From Flagellimonas sp. HMM57 (GTDB lineage Bacteria > Bacteroidota > Bacteroidia > Flavobacteriales > Flavobacteriaceae), in assembly GCF_021390175.1 (NCBI RefSeq), contig NZ_CP090004.1:496001-560000 (forward strand): a DNA stretch of 64,000 bases, given 5' to 3'. Within the stretch, counting starts at the first letter, position 1; each line of letters starts with the position of its first letter. Shown here piece after piece: positions 14,788 through 24,535 of this stretch. A program made the translations under genes and the position numbers. The notes beneath the pieces are model-generated. The model ran no database searches. It was given only the letters and a program-made list of their open reading frames with translations, and was not told the DNA's origin.

Positions 14788-16290
14788 ATGAAGAAGTCAT
14801 TCTTTTTACTTTTTTCAATTTCCTGTTTTTCGATTTTTCCTCAAGATTCCACGGCCATTAAATCTCATGTGGCGCATGCTATAAATGAACTTAAAGATTT
14901 TGTTTCCATCCCTAACGATGCTTTAAATGCCGATGATATCGATGACAACATCCTTTGGTTAAAAAAGAAGTTTGGGGAACGTGGCTTCAATACAGCAGAA
15001 CTGGAAACAGACAACCTGCCCCTGTTTTTTGCTGCTTTACCTATGGAGGATTCCAAACCAACTATGCTTATTTATATGCATTTTGATGGACAGTCCGTAG
15101 ATGCATCCAAATGGGACCAGCCAAATCCCTATACAACTGTTTTGAAAAAGCCAATTGAAAATGGTTTTGAAGCTATATCCTTTGAAGCTCTAGATGACGA
15201 TATTAACTACGATTGGCGCCTTTTTGGTCGTTCAACTTCCGATGACAAAGGACCAATTGTCATGCTCTTAAATGCTATTGATCTGCTTAAAGAAGATGGA
15301 AAGGAAATTCCATTTAACCTTAAAGTGATTTTAGATAGTGAGGAAGAAAAAGGAAGCAAACCCTTGCCCAATGCGGTAAAACAATACGGGGAACTTTTAA
15401 AAGCTGATTTTCTGGTCATAAATGATGGTCCGGTTCATTCATCGGGTAATCCAACCGTGATTTATGGCTGCCGTGGCATTACATCCATGACCTTAACAAC
15501 CCATGGCCCAGCAAAACCACAGCACAGTGGGCACTATGGTAATTACGCACCAAACCCTGGTTTTCAGTTGACCCAATTATTGGCAACCATGAAGGATAAA
15601 GATGGTAGGGTACTTATTCCCGGGTATTACGATGGTATTACCATAGATGATACCATAATGGAAGTTCTTAAGAGTGTACCGGACAATGACGCTGCCATAT
15701 CTGAAAAACTACAGTTTAAATCAGCAGAAAAAGTTGGTGGTTTTTATCAAGAAGCACTACAATATCCTTCTTTAAACATTAGAGGTTTAAGCTCTGGATG
15801 GACAGGTAAAAAAGTACGTACCATTATTCCTGAAAGTGCAACGGCAGAACTCGACTTACGGTTGGTTCCCGAAAGTGATGGAACACGGTTGAAAAAGCTG
15901 GTCAAGGACCATATAAAAAAACAGGGATATGCTGTTTTAGATCATACTCCATCTAAAGAAGAGCGTATGGCACAGGATAATATCATTACCATAACCGAAG
16001 GAAGTGTTACGGATGCATTTCGAACAGACCTCAATAATCCTTACGGAGACTTTTTAGCCAAAACCCTTCAAGATACTTTTAAAAAAGATGTAGTCCGCAT
16101 TCGAATTATGGGTGGTACCGTACCTATTGCTCCTTTTATCAATGAATTGCAAATGCCGGCCTTTATTGTTCCAATGGTAAATTCGGATAACAACCAACAT
16201 AGTCCTAATGAGAATTTAAAAATTGGACAGTTGGCGTACGGGATAAAAGTGTTTTTCAATATTTTGAGCACTCCTTACCAACCAAATTGA
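14788..16290 (+). CDS. Secreted M20 family peptidase/deacylase
   Basis: A 500-residue zinc hydrolase with a signal peptide (about residues 1-19, ending F-P-Q). Metal-ligand motifs of M20/M25/M40 are visible: Y-M-H-F-D-G-Q (His), G-R-S-T-S-D-D-K-G-P (bridging Asp), D-S-E-E-E-K-G-S (Glu pair), and a dimerisation domain with G-L-S-S-G-W-T-G. Probably a periplasmic dipeptidase or amino-acid deacylase. It follows trpA in the same direction with a short gap, but nothing links it functionally to tryptophan synthesis. Confidence 0.9.
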   Translation: MKKSFFLLFSISCFSIFPQDSTAIKSHVAHAINELKDFVSIPNDALNADDIDDNILWLKKKFGERGFNTAELETDNLPLFFAALPMEDSKPTMLIYMHFDGQSVDASKWDQPNPYTTVLKKPIENGFEAISFEALDDDINYDWRLFGRSTSDDKGPIVMLLNAIDLLKEDGKEIPFNLKVILDSEEEKGSKPLPNAVKQYGELLKADFLVINDGPVHSSGNPTVIYGCRGITSMTLTTHGPAKPQHSGHYGNYAPNPGFQLTQLLATMKDKDGRVLIPGYYDGITIDDTIMEVLKSVPDNDAAISEKLQFKSAEKVGGFYQEALQYPSLNIRGLSSGWTGKKVRTIIPESATAELDLRLVPESDGTRLKKLVKDHIKKQGYAVLDHTPSKEERMAQDNIITITEGSVTDAFRTDLNNPYGDFLAKTLQDTFKKDVVRIRIMGGTVPIAPFINELQMPAFIVPMVNSDNNQHSPNENLKIGQLAYGIKVFFNILSTPYQPN

Positions 16291-16467
16291 ACATGAAACA
16301 TTTTCGCTCTATAAACTGCAATTAAAATCGATTAACCAGATTCAGCAGCTAATCACATTCCAAAAACTACATTTTAATCTAAAAAATCGGCTACTCAACT
16401 TACTTATAATGAAATAACTATGTAGGCAAACTATTTTTGACACAAACTAACCTACTACTTATTATCT

Positions 16468-16893
16468 ATGAAATATAAGGCCATCGTCATTGACGACTCC
16501 ACAATTCAATGTTTAGCTACAAGCGTATTAGTAAAAAATCATCCCCAATTAGAATTTGCAGGCAGTTATAGTGATCCTTATGAGGGCATAAAGACCATTT
16601 ACGACAATAAAATCGATATTGTCTTTCTAGACGTTTTAATGGAAAAAGTTGATGCCTTTGAACTAATGGACAACGTTGAGATTAATTCAGCAATAATTTT
16701 AAATTCTACATGGAGCCGTTTTGCTGTAAAAGCATTTGAATATGGTGTAAATGATTTTTTGATAAAGCCCTTACCCAAAGCAAAGTTTTACAGATCGGTT
16801 GAAAAGGTCATCCAACAGATAGAATCTAAAAAAACCTTTGAGAAAAAAATTGAAACTTATTTTTTCTCTGAAACTTTGTCCAATTTAACGTAA
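16468..16893 (+). CDS. Single-domain response regulator (receiver only)
   Basis: A 141-residue CheY-like receiver, with acidic pair D9-D10, phospho-acceptor Asp 55 in I-V-F-L-D-V, Ser80/Thr81 in the switch position and Lys 100 in L-I-K-P-L. The pattern F-A-V-K-A-F-E-Y-G-V-N-D-F-L-I-K-P resembles LytTR-type regulators, but no DNA-binding domain follows; only about 35 residues remain. No kinase gene is adjacent, so its partner is unknown. It converges on ppc with 4 bases between the stops. Confidence 0.88.
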   Translation: MKYKAIVIDDSTIQCLATSVLVKNHPQLEFAGSYSDPYEGIKTIYDNKIDIVFLDVLMEKVDAFELMDNVEINSAIILNSTWSRFAVKAFEYGVNDFLIKPLPKAKFYRSVEKVIQQIESKKTFEKKIETYFFSETLSNLT

Positions 16894-16897
16894 AAAA

Positions 16898-19456
16898 TTA
16901 GGCAGAATTCCTACTCGCATTAATATTACCATATAGAGACCGAGTCACTATTTTTTCATAGAGCTCTTTAAATTCGGAGTTCTGTGTTATATGGTACAAT
17001 GCATTTTGCTGAATCACCAATAAAGGTAAGACTATCTTCTCACGAATCTTAACGGATTCACGTGATACCGCTTCGTCTTCCATGAGGATTTTATGTCCAG
17101 AAATTTCCAAAAGTAATTTTTTGGATAATTGATACTCATCATGCAAAATAGTCCAGAAGTCACCATATTCCTTATCATGCTTCATATAGCTGGTCAGCTC
17201 AAAGTTGGTCTTTGCCAACGACATCATACTGTTGTGCATTAATGCCCTAAAAAAAGGAACATCTTTGTAAAGCTTTTTTACCTCTTTTAGTCGACCCTGT
17301 TCCTTAAGCGTGGAAATAGCAGTTCCCAATCCAAAATAACCAGGTACGTTTTGTTTTAACTGGCTCCAAGAACCCACAAAAGAAATTGCCCTTAGATCTG
17401 ATAGCTCCAACTGTTTCTTACTACCCCGTTTACCAGGTCTACTTCCAATATTTGCTTTGGTATAATACTTTAACGTACTGCGATGTTCCAAATAGGGAAT
17501 GAATTTTTCATGCTTTTTTAAAGCGTCATACTTGGCAAAACTTAATTCGGACAATTCTTCTATCAACTTGCGTTGTGAAGTAGAAATCACATGCTCTTTT
17601 CCATATAGATTATTGCTCAAACCTGCCGTAAGCAATTGTTCCGAATTGTGAATGAACTGTACCTTTGTACCATAAGTACTGGTTATGGTCTGGCCCTGAA
17701 TGGTAAGTTGTATTTCATGATTGGCAACATCTTTGGTCTGTGCTGCATAGAAACGGTGGGTTTTTCCACCGCCTCTAGCTGGTGGCCCTCCCCTACCATC
17801 AAAAAAAATGGCTTTTATATTGTTCTTTTTACAGACTTTGCTCAAAATTTCCTTGGTCTTTAAAATCGACCAATTGGCTTTAAGGTATCCACCATCTTTT
17901 GTACCATCCGAAAAACCGAGCATTATCGTGTGTGCATTTCCTCTATACTCCAAATGCTTTTGATATGTAGGATTATCGAATAACGTTTGCATCACTTCTT
18001 CCGCAGCATCCATACCTTTCATTGTTTCAAAAAGTGGTACAATGTCGAAAGTAATCTCATCTTGGTTCCAACCGCACCATCTAAACAATCCAAAAACGAA
18101 CAATACAGAAAAAATGTCCTCTGAATTACTGATAATGTAACGATTGCAACCGTCTTCCCCATTGGTATCTTGAATACCTTTTAATTGTTTGATATTAGTA
18201 ATGGTCTCTTTAACGATATCCTCCTCAAAATCGTCTGGATTCAGCGACACCTCTTTTTTAAGCAACCAATTTATTAATTCATCTTCCGACAACTCATCCA
18301 AGCCATTCTTTATAGCCCCGTGTTTTTTAAGTACAGATTCTACAACTTGGTAGTGCTTGCTATGATCCTGTCTTATATCTAATGTCGCAAAGTGCGTTTT
18401 AAAAATATGCACCTTATCCATAAATCTATTCAAATCATTGAGGTACAAGCTGTGATAATTGGTTGTTAAATCTTCCTTGATGCCATTTAGAACCGTTACT
18501 ATCTCTGAATAACTGATAGTAAAGTTTACATCGAACATGGCGCGGTACAACTTATCGCTCAAATCGTTCAAGACTACTTGAAGTCCTTTAAAAGTCATCT
18601 TTTTTCGTAGTTCTTTCAACTCATTGTAATAGCATTTCATTAAAGTGAGCCGTAGTTCGTCTGCTACCTGCTTTGTGATTTTGGCCGTTACAAAAGGGTT
18701 TCCATCTCGATCCCCTCCCGGCCAAAAACCAAGTTTCATAATATCGTAGTTTGAGAAATCCTCATTGCCAATGTTGGTCTTTATATACTGAAAAAGTTCA
18801 CCAATGGCATCATAATATTTATGCCTAAGAATGTAGATGATATTTTTTGCTTCGTCTAAAGGTGTTGGTTTTTTAAAGTTTATCAATGAGGTAAGACCCA
18901 GTTGTTGCATCGTGGTATCAATAGCATTGACCTTATTGTCATTGATCAACAACTGTAGTTCCGAAATAATGTTCAATATTGCGGGAGTGTAGAATTGTGT
19001 TGGGTGAGCTGTGAGTACTATTCGTGCGCTGAACGTAGACAACTTTTTCGCTATTTTGTCCCAGTTCTTGTCTTGCCCTACCATATCAAAATAATCTTTT
19101 ATAGAAAGGGAGTTACTATATTGCTGTAATCTTGAAAATGCTGCATCCTCCACACTATCATAGAGCACCACCTGCCTTTCGACATATTGAATTATCTTGA
19201 ACATGAAATCCAAACGCTCCCGTTCGCTTTTAAAATCAGTGTAGTTTTCAAAAAACTTTTCTAAAATATCTTGAGGGGTTTTACCAGCTTTCAGCCCTTT
19301 TTCGCACTGTTCAAGAAGCAACGGCACCAACATGGCAACATTCTGAATATTGCGATAGGGCAACGAAAGGAATAGACTGTTATAGATATTGAATTTATTG
19401 GTTATAGACTTTTTAAACTCATCCAGTCGTTTTTCTTGCAGTAAAGAGTTACTCAT
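16898..19456 (-). CDS. ppc: Phosphoenolpyruvate carboxylase
   Basis: An 852-residue enzyme making oxaloacetate from PEP and bicarbonate. L-T-A-H-P-T-Q holds the catalytic His 151; G-G-D-R-D-G-N-P is at 247-254, L-D-I-R-Q at 359-363 and G-F-S-D-G-T-K-D-G-G at 514-523. The mobile loop, normally F-H-G-R-G-G-x-x-G-R-G-G, reads F-D-G-R-G-G-P-P-A-R-G-G here, with Asp 553 in place of the second conserved His. The C-terminus is R-N-S-A rather than R-N-T-G. I believe both features are shared by flavobacterial enzymes, but cannot check this here. It is a single-gene unit. Confidence 0.96.
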   Translation of the reverse strand: MSNSLLQEKRLDEFKKSITNKFNIYNSLFLSLPYRNIQNVAMLVPLLLEQCEKGLKAGKTPQDILEKFFENYTDFKSERERLDFMFKIIQYVERQVVLYDSVEDAAFSRLQQYSNSLSIKDYFDMVGQDKNWDKIAKKLSTFSARIVLTAHPTQFYTPAILNIISELQLLINDNKVNAIDTTMQQLGLTSLINFKKPTPLDEAKNIIYILRHKYYDAIGELFQYIKTNIGNEDFSNYDIMKLGFWPGGDRDGNPFVTAKITKQVADELRLTLMKCYYNELKELRKKMTFKGLQVVLNDLSDKLYRAMFDVNFTISYSEIVTVLNGIKEDLTTNYHSLYLNDLNRFMDKVHIFKTHFATLDIRQDHSKHYQVVESVLKKHGAIKNGLDELSEDELINWLLKKEVSLNPDDFEEDIVKETITNIKQLKGIQDTNGEDGCNRYIISNSEDIFSVLFVFGLFRWCGWNQDEITFDIVPLFETMKGMDAAEEVMQTLFDNPTYQKHLEYRGNAHTIMLGFSDGTKDGGYLKANWSILKTKEILSKVCKKNNIKAIFFDGRGGPPARGGGKTHRFYAAQTKDVANHEIQLTIQGQTITSTYGTKVQFIHNSEQLLTAGLSNNLYGKEHVISTSQRKLIEELSELSFAKYDALKKHEKFIPYLEHRSTLKYYTKANIGSRPGKRGSKKQLELSDLRAISFVGSWSQLKQNVPGYFGLGTAISTLKEQGRLKEVKKLYKDVPFFRALMHNSMMSLAKTNFELTSYMKHDKEYGDFWTILHDEYQLSKKLLLEISGHKILMEDEAVSRESVKIREKIVLPLLVIQQNALYHITQNSEFKELYEKIVTRSLYGNINASRNSA

Positions 19457-19578
19457 TGGAAAGGGTTTTAATGGTTTAGCTCAAAGCATCAAAGATCGTG
19501 ATAAAACCTTAATATCCTACGCTATTTTAACTTCCTCACAATTTGAAGAAGTGTTAACCGAATCATAACAAAACATGT

Positions 19579-20268
19579 TTAGAAAAAATCCTTGTATTGC
19601 AGTACTCTATAATCAAACGTAGTAAAACTTGGATTGCTTTTTTTTAAGGCTTTATAATCTTCTAAACTCCCAACTGCACGGTTGGCTGCCCCGGATGGCG
19701 CAGTCAAGGATATCGTTTTTATGATTCGTTGGCTATTTGATTTTTCAGAAGTAATAGATAAGTCAAACCGATGTATTCGAGGTACCACTGCTGATACCAC
19801 TTCCAATGGTATTCCATTTGCCTTTAATTGCTTCCGAAAGAAATATTCCGGTCCATTTTTACTATTACCACCAGTGAACAAGAGTGTTTTTATATTCGGA
19901 TATTTTTTTAGGTATCCCAACAAATCCCGAAGCTGAACATTTTGCATTCCCAAATCAGAGGCATCTACTTTTTCCCGTTCGGCACGCGCTACAATATCAC
20001 AGATGCCTATTTTACGCTTACGCAAAAAGTTTTTTCGCTGTTCAACGGCTTCATGGGTAGTTTCAAACTTGAGTCCCAATCCAAAAATCGTATCTAAAAT
20101 TGGCCAAAGCTTACCATCTCTACTGCCGTAACAAAAATCAACATCACCTTCCTTCAACGTTTTTGTAGTGAATCTAGGTGGTGGTAAAGTACCTACAATA
20201 AGCTTTGTAGCCTCTGGAAAGAGAAAAGGCTCGTAAGGATGCGTATGGTCAAAGCGTTTTTGGTTCAA
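19579..20268 (-). CDS. Uracil-DNA glycosylase superfamily protein
   Basis: A 229-residue protein whose pattern fits the UDG superfamily: L-I-V-G-T-L-P-P near residue 24 (strand and first catalytic loop), C-Y-G-S-R-D-G-K-L-W-P-I-L near 46-58 (aromatic stacking and binding region), an I-G-I-C-D-I-V segment, and a late A-P-S-G-A-A-N-R that would be the DNA-intercalating loop. The usual F-Y/N-x-F-W spacing is altered, so the substrate cannot be named. It may be a divergent base-excision glycosylase. Confidence 0.65.
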   Translation of the reverse strand: MNQKRFDHTHPYEPFLFPEATKLIVGTLPPPRFTTKTLKEGDVDFCYGSRDGKLWPILDTIFGLGLKFETTHEAVEQRKNFLRKRKIGICDIVARAEREKVDASDLGMQNVQLRDLLGYLKKYPNIKTLLFTGGNSKNGPEYFFRKQLKANGIPLEVVSAVVPRIHRFDLSITSEKSNSQRIIKTISLTAPSGAANRAVGSLEDYKALKKSNPSFTTFDYRVLQYKDFF

Positions 20269-20323
20269 AGTCGAGACTACTATTCAATGCAATCAACCCA
20301 AACTTAACATTTATAACCTAAAC

Positions 20324-21085
20324 CTATCTAATAAATACAGGCTGATTTTCTTTTAAAGTGTGTTCTGCACTAAAAACATAATCATCACGGTCAAAACCCT
20401 TTACATCATCAAGCGTTTTTGCCTTTGTATCCAAAATATAGCGCACCATGGAGCCTCTGGCCTTTTTTGCAAAGAAACTGATCACTTTTAATTTGTCGTT
20501 TTTCCAATCTTTAAAAATTGGGGCAATCACAGGAACTTTTAACTTTTTTTCATCTATAGCACCAAAATACTCATTGCTTGCTAAATTTATGAACAGTTCG
20601 CCATCTTCAAGTTCCGAATTCAGATGCGCGGTCAATTGGTCTTTCCAGAATTCGTAGAGATTCTTTTTGCGCCCTACTTTTAGTTGTATTCCCATTTCCA
20701 ACCGGTAAGGCTGCATCAAATCCAAGGGTTTTAAAACTCCATATAGACCTGATAATATACGAAGTGTATTTTGAAGTTCTTCCAATTTTTCTTCGGGAAT
20801 GGTATAGGCATCAAGCCCCTGATAGACATCGCCATTGAATGCATATACCGCAGGTCTTGCATTATCTACGGTAAACGGGATTGAAAATTGTTGGTTTCTC
20901 TCCCAGTTAAGCTGCGCCAAATTATCAGAAATGGACATTAGCTCTGATAGTGCCTTTGGTTTTTTCTTCGCCAATATCGTATTCAGTTTTTTGGATTGTT
21001 CCAAAAATTGCGGCTGACTGAATTTAGATGTTGGCATAGCCGTTTCATAATCTAACGACTTTGCTGGAGAGATTACAATTTTCAT
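20324..21085 (-). CDS. yaaA: Peroxide stress protein YaaA (UPF0246)
   Basis: A 253-residue protein beginning [11 protein letters not shown], the usual YaaA N-terminus; this ATG at 21085 is preferred over a longer frame. Other family segments are [18 protein letters not shown] and [13 protein letters not shown]. In E. coli YaaA lowers free iron and limits oxidative DNA damage. It is a DNA-binding, HhH-like protein. A 12-bp palindrome lies about 10 bases before the start. Confidence 0.94.
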   Translation of the reverse strand: MKIVISPAKSLDYETAMPTSKFSQPQFLEQSKKLNTILAKKKPKALSELMSISDNLAQLNWERNQQFSIPFTVDNARPAVYAFNGDVYQGLDAYTIPEEKLEELQNTLRILSGLYGVLKPLDLMQPYRLEMGIQLKVGRKKNLYEFWKDQLTAHLNSELEDGELFINLASNEYFGAIDEKKLKVPVIAPIFKDWKNDKLKVISFFAKKARGSMVRYILDTKAKTLDDVKGFDRDDYVFSAEHTLKENQPVFIR

Positions 21086-21094
21086 AAAAATTAC

Positions 21095-21106
21095 TTTTAC
21101 GTAAAA
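21095..21106. promoter_or_regulatory. 12-bp palindrome upstream of yaaA
   Basis: TTTTACGTAAAA is a perfect palindrome 9 bases before the yaaA start codon. It could be an operator, but AT-rich palindromes of this size can occur by chance. Confidence 0.3.
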
Positions 21107-21173
21107 ATAACTAGGAATTTGGTTTTTTCCACCATCCAACAAAAGGTGTTCTCAATATTTGGATTGCTAAAAA

Positions 21174-22202
21174 CTATGGCTCGTTATGCTTTGCGTAACC
21201 CCGCCATTTTTCTATGCAATCGGCCATATCTTGGGGCAACTCGGAATCAAATCGCATAAACTTTCCCGTATTTGGATGTTCAAAACCCAAAGTCTTGGCA
21301 TGCAATGCCTGTCTAGGTAAGATTTTAAATGCATTTTCTACAAACTGTTTGTATTTGGTAAAAGTCGTTCCCTTCAAAATCTTATCGCCCCCATAGCGTT
21401 CGTCGTTGAAAAGCGTGTGCCCTATATACTTCATGTGCACTCGAATCTGGTGGGTTCTTCCTGTTTCCAATTTGCAGGATACCAATGTAACATACCCCAG
21501 GCGTTCCACAACCTTATAATGCGTTATCGCTTCTTTCCCCTGGTCACCTTCCGGAAAGACCATCATTTGCAAACGGTTCTTTGGGTTTCTGGCAAGATGT
21601 CCTTCAACAGTTCCCTCATCATCGGCAACATTGCCCCAGACCAATGCCAGATATTCCCGCTCGCTGCTCTTGTCAAAAAACTGTTTTGCCAAATGGGTCA
21701 TTGCCGCTTCAGTTTTGGCTATAACCAAAAGTCCAGACGTATCCTTATCGATTCGGTGTACCAATCCGGGTCGTTCAGAGCTATTATTCGGTAGATTATC
21801 AAAATGATGGACCAGAGCATTGATCAATGTTCCCGAATAATTTCCATGTCCGGGATGTACCACCATACCAGCAGGTTTATTGACCACCAAAAGAGCTTCG
21901 TCTTCGTGCACGATATCCAACGGAATCGCTTCAGGCGTCAATAGAAATTCGTAAGGAGGATGTTCGAACATGACTTTTACATCGTCCCCAGCCTTTACTT
22001 TATAATTCTGTTTGACGATGTTATCATTCACCCAAATATGACCTTGTTTGGCGGCTTGTTGAATCTTATTTCGGGTAGCATTTTCTATAAAGTTCATCAA
22101 GAACTTATCTACTCTAAGCGGTTCTTGCCCATTAGAAGCTGTAAATCTGTGATGTTCAAAAAGTTCGTCCTGAGAAAGTGCTTGGTTTTCCGGAGTATTC
22201 AT
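21174..22202 (-). CDS. rluD: RluA-family pseudouridine synthase, RluD-like
   Basis: A 342-residue protein with an N-terminal S4 RNA-binding domain (about residues 25-85, V-D-K-F-L-x-N-F) and a pseudouridine synthase domain with H-R-I-D-K-D-T-S-G-L-L-V holding the catalytic Asp, then G-R-T-H-Q-I-R-V-H. Length and order match RluD, which modifies helix 69 of 23S rRNA; other RluA-family targets are possible. The start lies 3 bases from the stop of the PASTA gene, so they are co-transcribed. Confidence 0.9.
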   Translation of the reverse strand: MNTPENQALSQDELFEHHRFTASNGQEPLRVDKFLMNFIENATRNKIQQAAKQGHIWVNDNIVKQNYKVKAGDDVKVMFEHPPYEFLLTPEAIPLDIVHEDEALLVVNKPAGMVVHPGHGNYSGTLINALVHHFDNLPNNSSERPGLVHRIDKDTSGLLVIAKTEAAMTHLAKQFFDKSSEREYLALVWGNVADDEGTVEGHLARNPKNRLQMMVFPEGDQGKEAITHYKVVERLGYVTLVSCKLETGRTHQIRVHMKYIGHTLFNDERYGGDKILKGTTFTKYKQFVENAFKILPRQALHAKTLGFEHPNTGKFMRFDSELPQDMADCIEKWRGYAKHNEP

Positions 22203-22204
22203 GT

Positions 22205-22792
22205 CTAATTAGAATCTGCCTGTACACGTGCACTCCCCGTAATGGTCCCATTACCGCATACCAATTCTATTTTTGAGGTCTTGGGCAATTTATCGCCTGG
22301 TTTAAGATATTTACCTTTATGCTTCATACGGTAAACCATATCTTTTCCCAACTCATCTATATAGGTTACGCGCTGTACATCCAAACCTACGGCCCTAAGC
22401 ATTGAAGTAGCATTTCTTTGGGTAACTTGAATGATATCTGGAACAGTAACTTTTTTATAGCCCGATGGGTTTACGGTAAAATATATTTTTCGATTGGATT
22501 TTACCTTGTTACCGGCCGGAGGGTTCTGTTCAAGAATCGAAAATCTCGGATATTCCGGATTGTAATTGGAAGAATCCAACACCTGATAGCGCAGCCCTTC
22601 TTGTTCCACTACTTTGCGCATTTCCATAACCGACATCTTTGAAAAATCTGGAACTTCAACAAATTCTCCATGATTGGTAGAACCCTTGAGCCATTTCAAT
22701 GCCAAAAAACAGAGCACTACCACAGCAACCAACGCCAATCCCAACTGAATCAAGAAAACTTTACTCTTTAAAAAGCTTAAAAAATGTTTCAT
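22205..22792 (-). CDS. Membrane-anchored PASTA domain protein
   Basis: A 195-residue protein with a single membrane segment (about residues 14-36) followed by two periplasmic PASTA domains: V-P-D-F-S-K-M-S-V-M-E-M-R-K to about 105, and V-P-D-I-I-Q-V-T-Q-R-N-A onwards. The ATG at 22792 is chosen; a TTG 18 bases upstream is possible. PASTA domains bind peptidoglycan or muropeptides. There is no kinase or penicillin-binding domain here. Divergent to ddl, a cell-wall precursor gene, and upstream of the rluD-like gene in one operon. Confidence 0.9.
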   Translation of the reverse strand: MKHFLSFLKSKVFLIQLGLALVAVVVLCFLALKWLKGSTNHGEFVEVPDFSKMSVMEMRKVVEQEGLRYQVLDSSNYNPEYPRFSILEQNPPAGNKVKSNRKIYFTVNPSGYKKVTVPDIIQVTQRNATSMLRAVGLDVQRVTYIDELGKDMVYRMKHKGKYLKPGDKLPKTSKIELVCGNGTITGSARVQADSN

Positions 22793-22871
22793 GCTTATTT
22801 CCTTATCCAAGCAAATATAGGAAAGACAGTCCTTTTTTCTTTACTTTGACACTTTGATATTCGACAAGCTG

Positions 22872-23846
22872 ATGAAAAAAAATATCGCCATCATCATGGG
22901 TGGCTATTCAAGTGAACGTGATATTTCAATAAAGAGCGGTACCGTGGTCCATTCATATTTGGACAGAAATCTTTATAACCCTTACCGGATTCTTATCTCC
23001 AATGATGAATGGATATGTCTGGATGACAATGATGAACGATTTCCCGTTGACAGGTCAGATTTTAGTGTATTTATTTCTGGTAAAAAGATCAATTTTGATT
23101 GTGTTTTCAATGCGATTCACGGCACTCCAGGAGAGGACGGTTTAATGCAGGCGTATTTTGAATTGTTGCACATACCTCAAACGGCATGTGAGCATTACCA
23201 AGCGGCGCTCACGTTTAACAAAAGAGATCTATTGAGTACGCTCAAACCGTATGGAATCCTTTGTGCTGAATCGTATTACTTGAATCTTGGCGATACCATA
23301 GACGAGGAAAAAATCATAAAAAAAGTGGGACTTCCCTGTTTTGTAAAAGCCAATAGGGCCGGGAGTAGTTATGGCATATCCAAGGTCCACAAAAAAGAAG
23401 ATTTAAATATAGCTATTGAAAAAGCCTTTGCCGAAGACAATGAAGTTATCATAGAATCTTTTTTAGATGGAACCGAAGTATCTGTTGGAGTAATTACCTA
23501 TAATGGCGAAGTAATCGTTCTGCCCATTACAGAAATAGTCACAGAAAATGATTTTTTTGATTATGAAGCCAAATACGAAGGAAAGTCAAATGAAATTACT
23601 CCAGCTCGTATATCTGAAACCCAGAAAAATAACGTGGACAAAAGAGCAAAATACATCTACACCGCTCTAGGTTTGAAAGGCTATACACGCAGTGAATTTA
23701 TATTTATTGGGGACGAGCCTTATCTCTTGGAAGTAAATACCACACCTGGACTAACGGAAGAAAGTATTCTGCCCCAACAGGCGAAAAAGGCAGGAATACC
23801 ATTAAAAGACTTGTTTGGCAGTGCCATAGAAAACGCATTACGATAG
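22872..23846 (+). CDS. ddl: D-alanine--D-alanine ligase
   Basis: A 324-residue ATP-grasp enzyme making D-Ala-D-Ala for peptidoglycan. The start M-K-K-N-I-A-I-I-M-G-G-Y-S-S-E-R at 22872 is the usual family N-terminus. N-A-I-H-G-T-P-G-E-D-G, K-A-N-R-A-G-S-S-Y-G-I-S-K, E-S-F-L-D-G-T-E-V-S-V-G and L-E-V-N-T-T-P-G-L-T-E motifs are all present. It is followed 32 bases later by coaD. Divergent from the PASTA protein gene. Confidence 0.96.
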   Translation: MKKNIAIIMGGYSSERDISIKSGTVVHSYLDRNLYNPYRILISNDEWICLDDNDERFPVDRSDFSVFISGKKINFDCVFNAIHGTPGEDGLMQAYFELLHIPQTACEHYQAALTFNKRDLLSTLKPYGILCAESYYLNLGDTIDEEKIIKKVGLPCFVKANRAGSSYGISKVHKKEDLNIAIEKAFAEDNEVIIESFLDGTEVSVGVITYNGEVIVLPITEIVTENDFFDYEAKYEGKSNEITPARISETQKNNVDKRAKYIYTALGLKGYTRSEFIFIGDEPYLLEVNTTPGLTEESILPQQAKKAGIPLKDLFGSAIENALR

Positions 23847-23878
23847 AAAACCCTTATTTTTAGATAAATTCCAGTTTT

Positions 23879-24337
23879 ATGAGACGTGCTATTTTTCCAG
23901 GTTCTTTTGATCCACTAACACTTGGACATTCTGATATCATAAAAAGAGGGATAACGTTATTTGATGAACTGATCATTTCAATTGGCATAAATGCCGATAA
24001 AAAATATATGTTTTCCCTAGAGGAACGAACCCAATTCATAAAAGAAGCTTTCAAGGATGAACCAAAAATTAAAGTGGTTACCTATGAAGGCTTAACGGTC
24101 GACTTTTGTAAAAAGGTAAATGCTGATTTCATTTTAAGAGGACTGAGAAACCCAGCGGATTTTGAATTTGAAAAGGCCATTGCCCATACCAATAGAAAAC
24201 TTTCAGAAATTGAAACTGTTTTCTTATTGACATCTTCGGGAAAATCATACATCAGTTCTTCTATAGTGAGAGAAGTCATTAGAAATGGCGGTGATTACAC
24301 CAGTTTGGTTCCAGATACTGTTGTAGTAAAACCGTAA
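23879..24337 (+). CDS. coaD: Phosphopantetheine adenylyltransferase
   Basis: A 152-residue nucleotidyltransferase making dephospho-CoA from 4'-phosphopantetheine and ATP. G-S-F-D-P-L-T-L-G-H-S-D lies at residues 8-19 with the (T/H)xGH motif; R-G-L-R-N at about 90-94 and I-S-S-S near the end. Length and order are typical. Probably co-transcribed with ddl. Confidence 0.97.
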   Translation: MRRAIFPGSFDPLTLGHSDIIKRGITLFDELIISIGINADKKYMFSLEERTQFIKEAFKDEPKIKVVTYEGLTVDFCKKVNADFILRGLRNPADFEFEKAIAHTNRKLSEIETVFLLTSSGKSYISSSIVREVIRNGGDYTSLVPDTVVVKP

Positions 24338-24535
24338 ATTACCTACTCCAACATAACTAATTTCTTAAAAAATCCTTGATTTCTGCTTTGGTGAACACAT
24401 AGTAGATACATGCTTTCCCTCTAGAAACAACAGATTTTAGCGTATTCACAACAATAAATAATTCAAAAGAGCGAATACTTATATTTTAGTGTGAAATTTC
24501 TTATACGCCCCAACATCTTAACCTAACCCCGCGCA

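Noticed and set aside
16291..16467. Possible promoter or structure between the M20 peptidase and the orphan receiver
   Set aside because: The region is AT-rich with no box fitting TAnnTTTG and no stable hairpin.
24338..24535. Possible regulatory RNA between coaD and the PAS kinase
   Set aside because: I found no convincing stem-loop, promoter box or repeat in these 198 bases.
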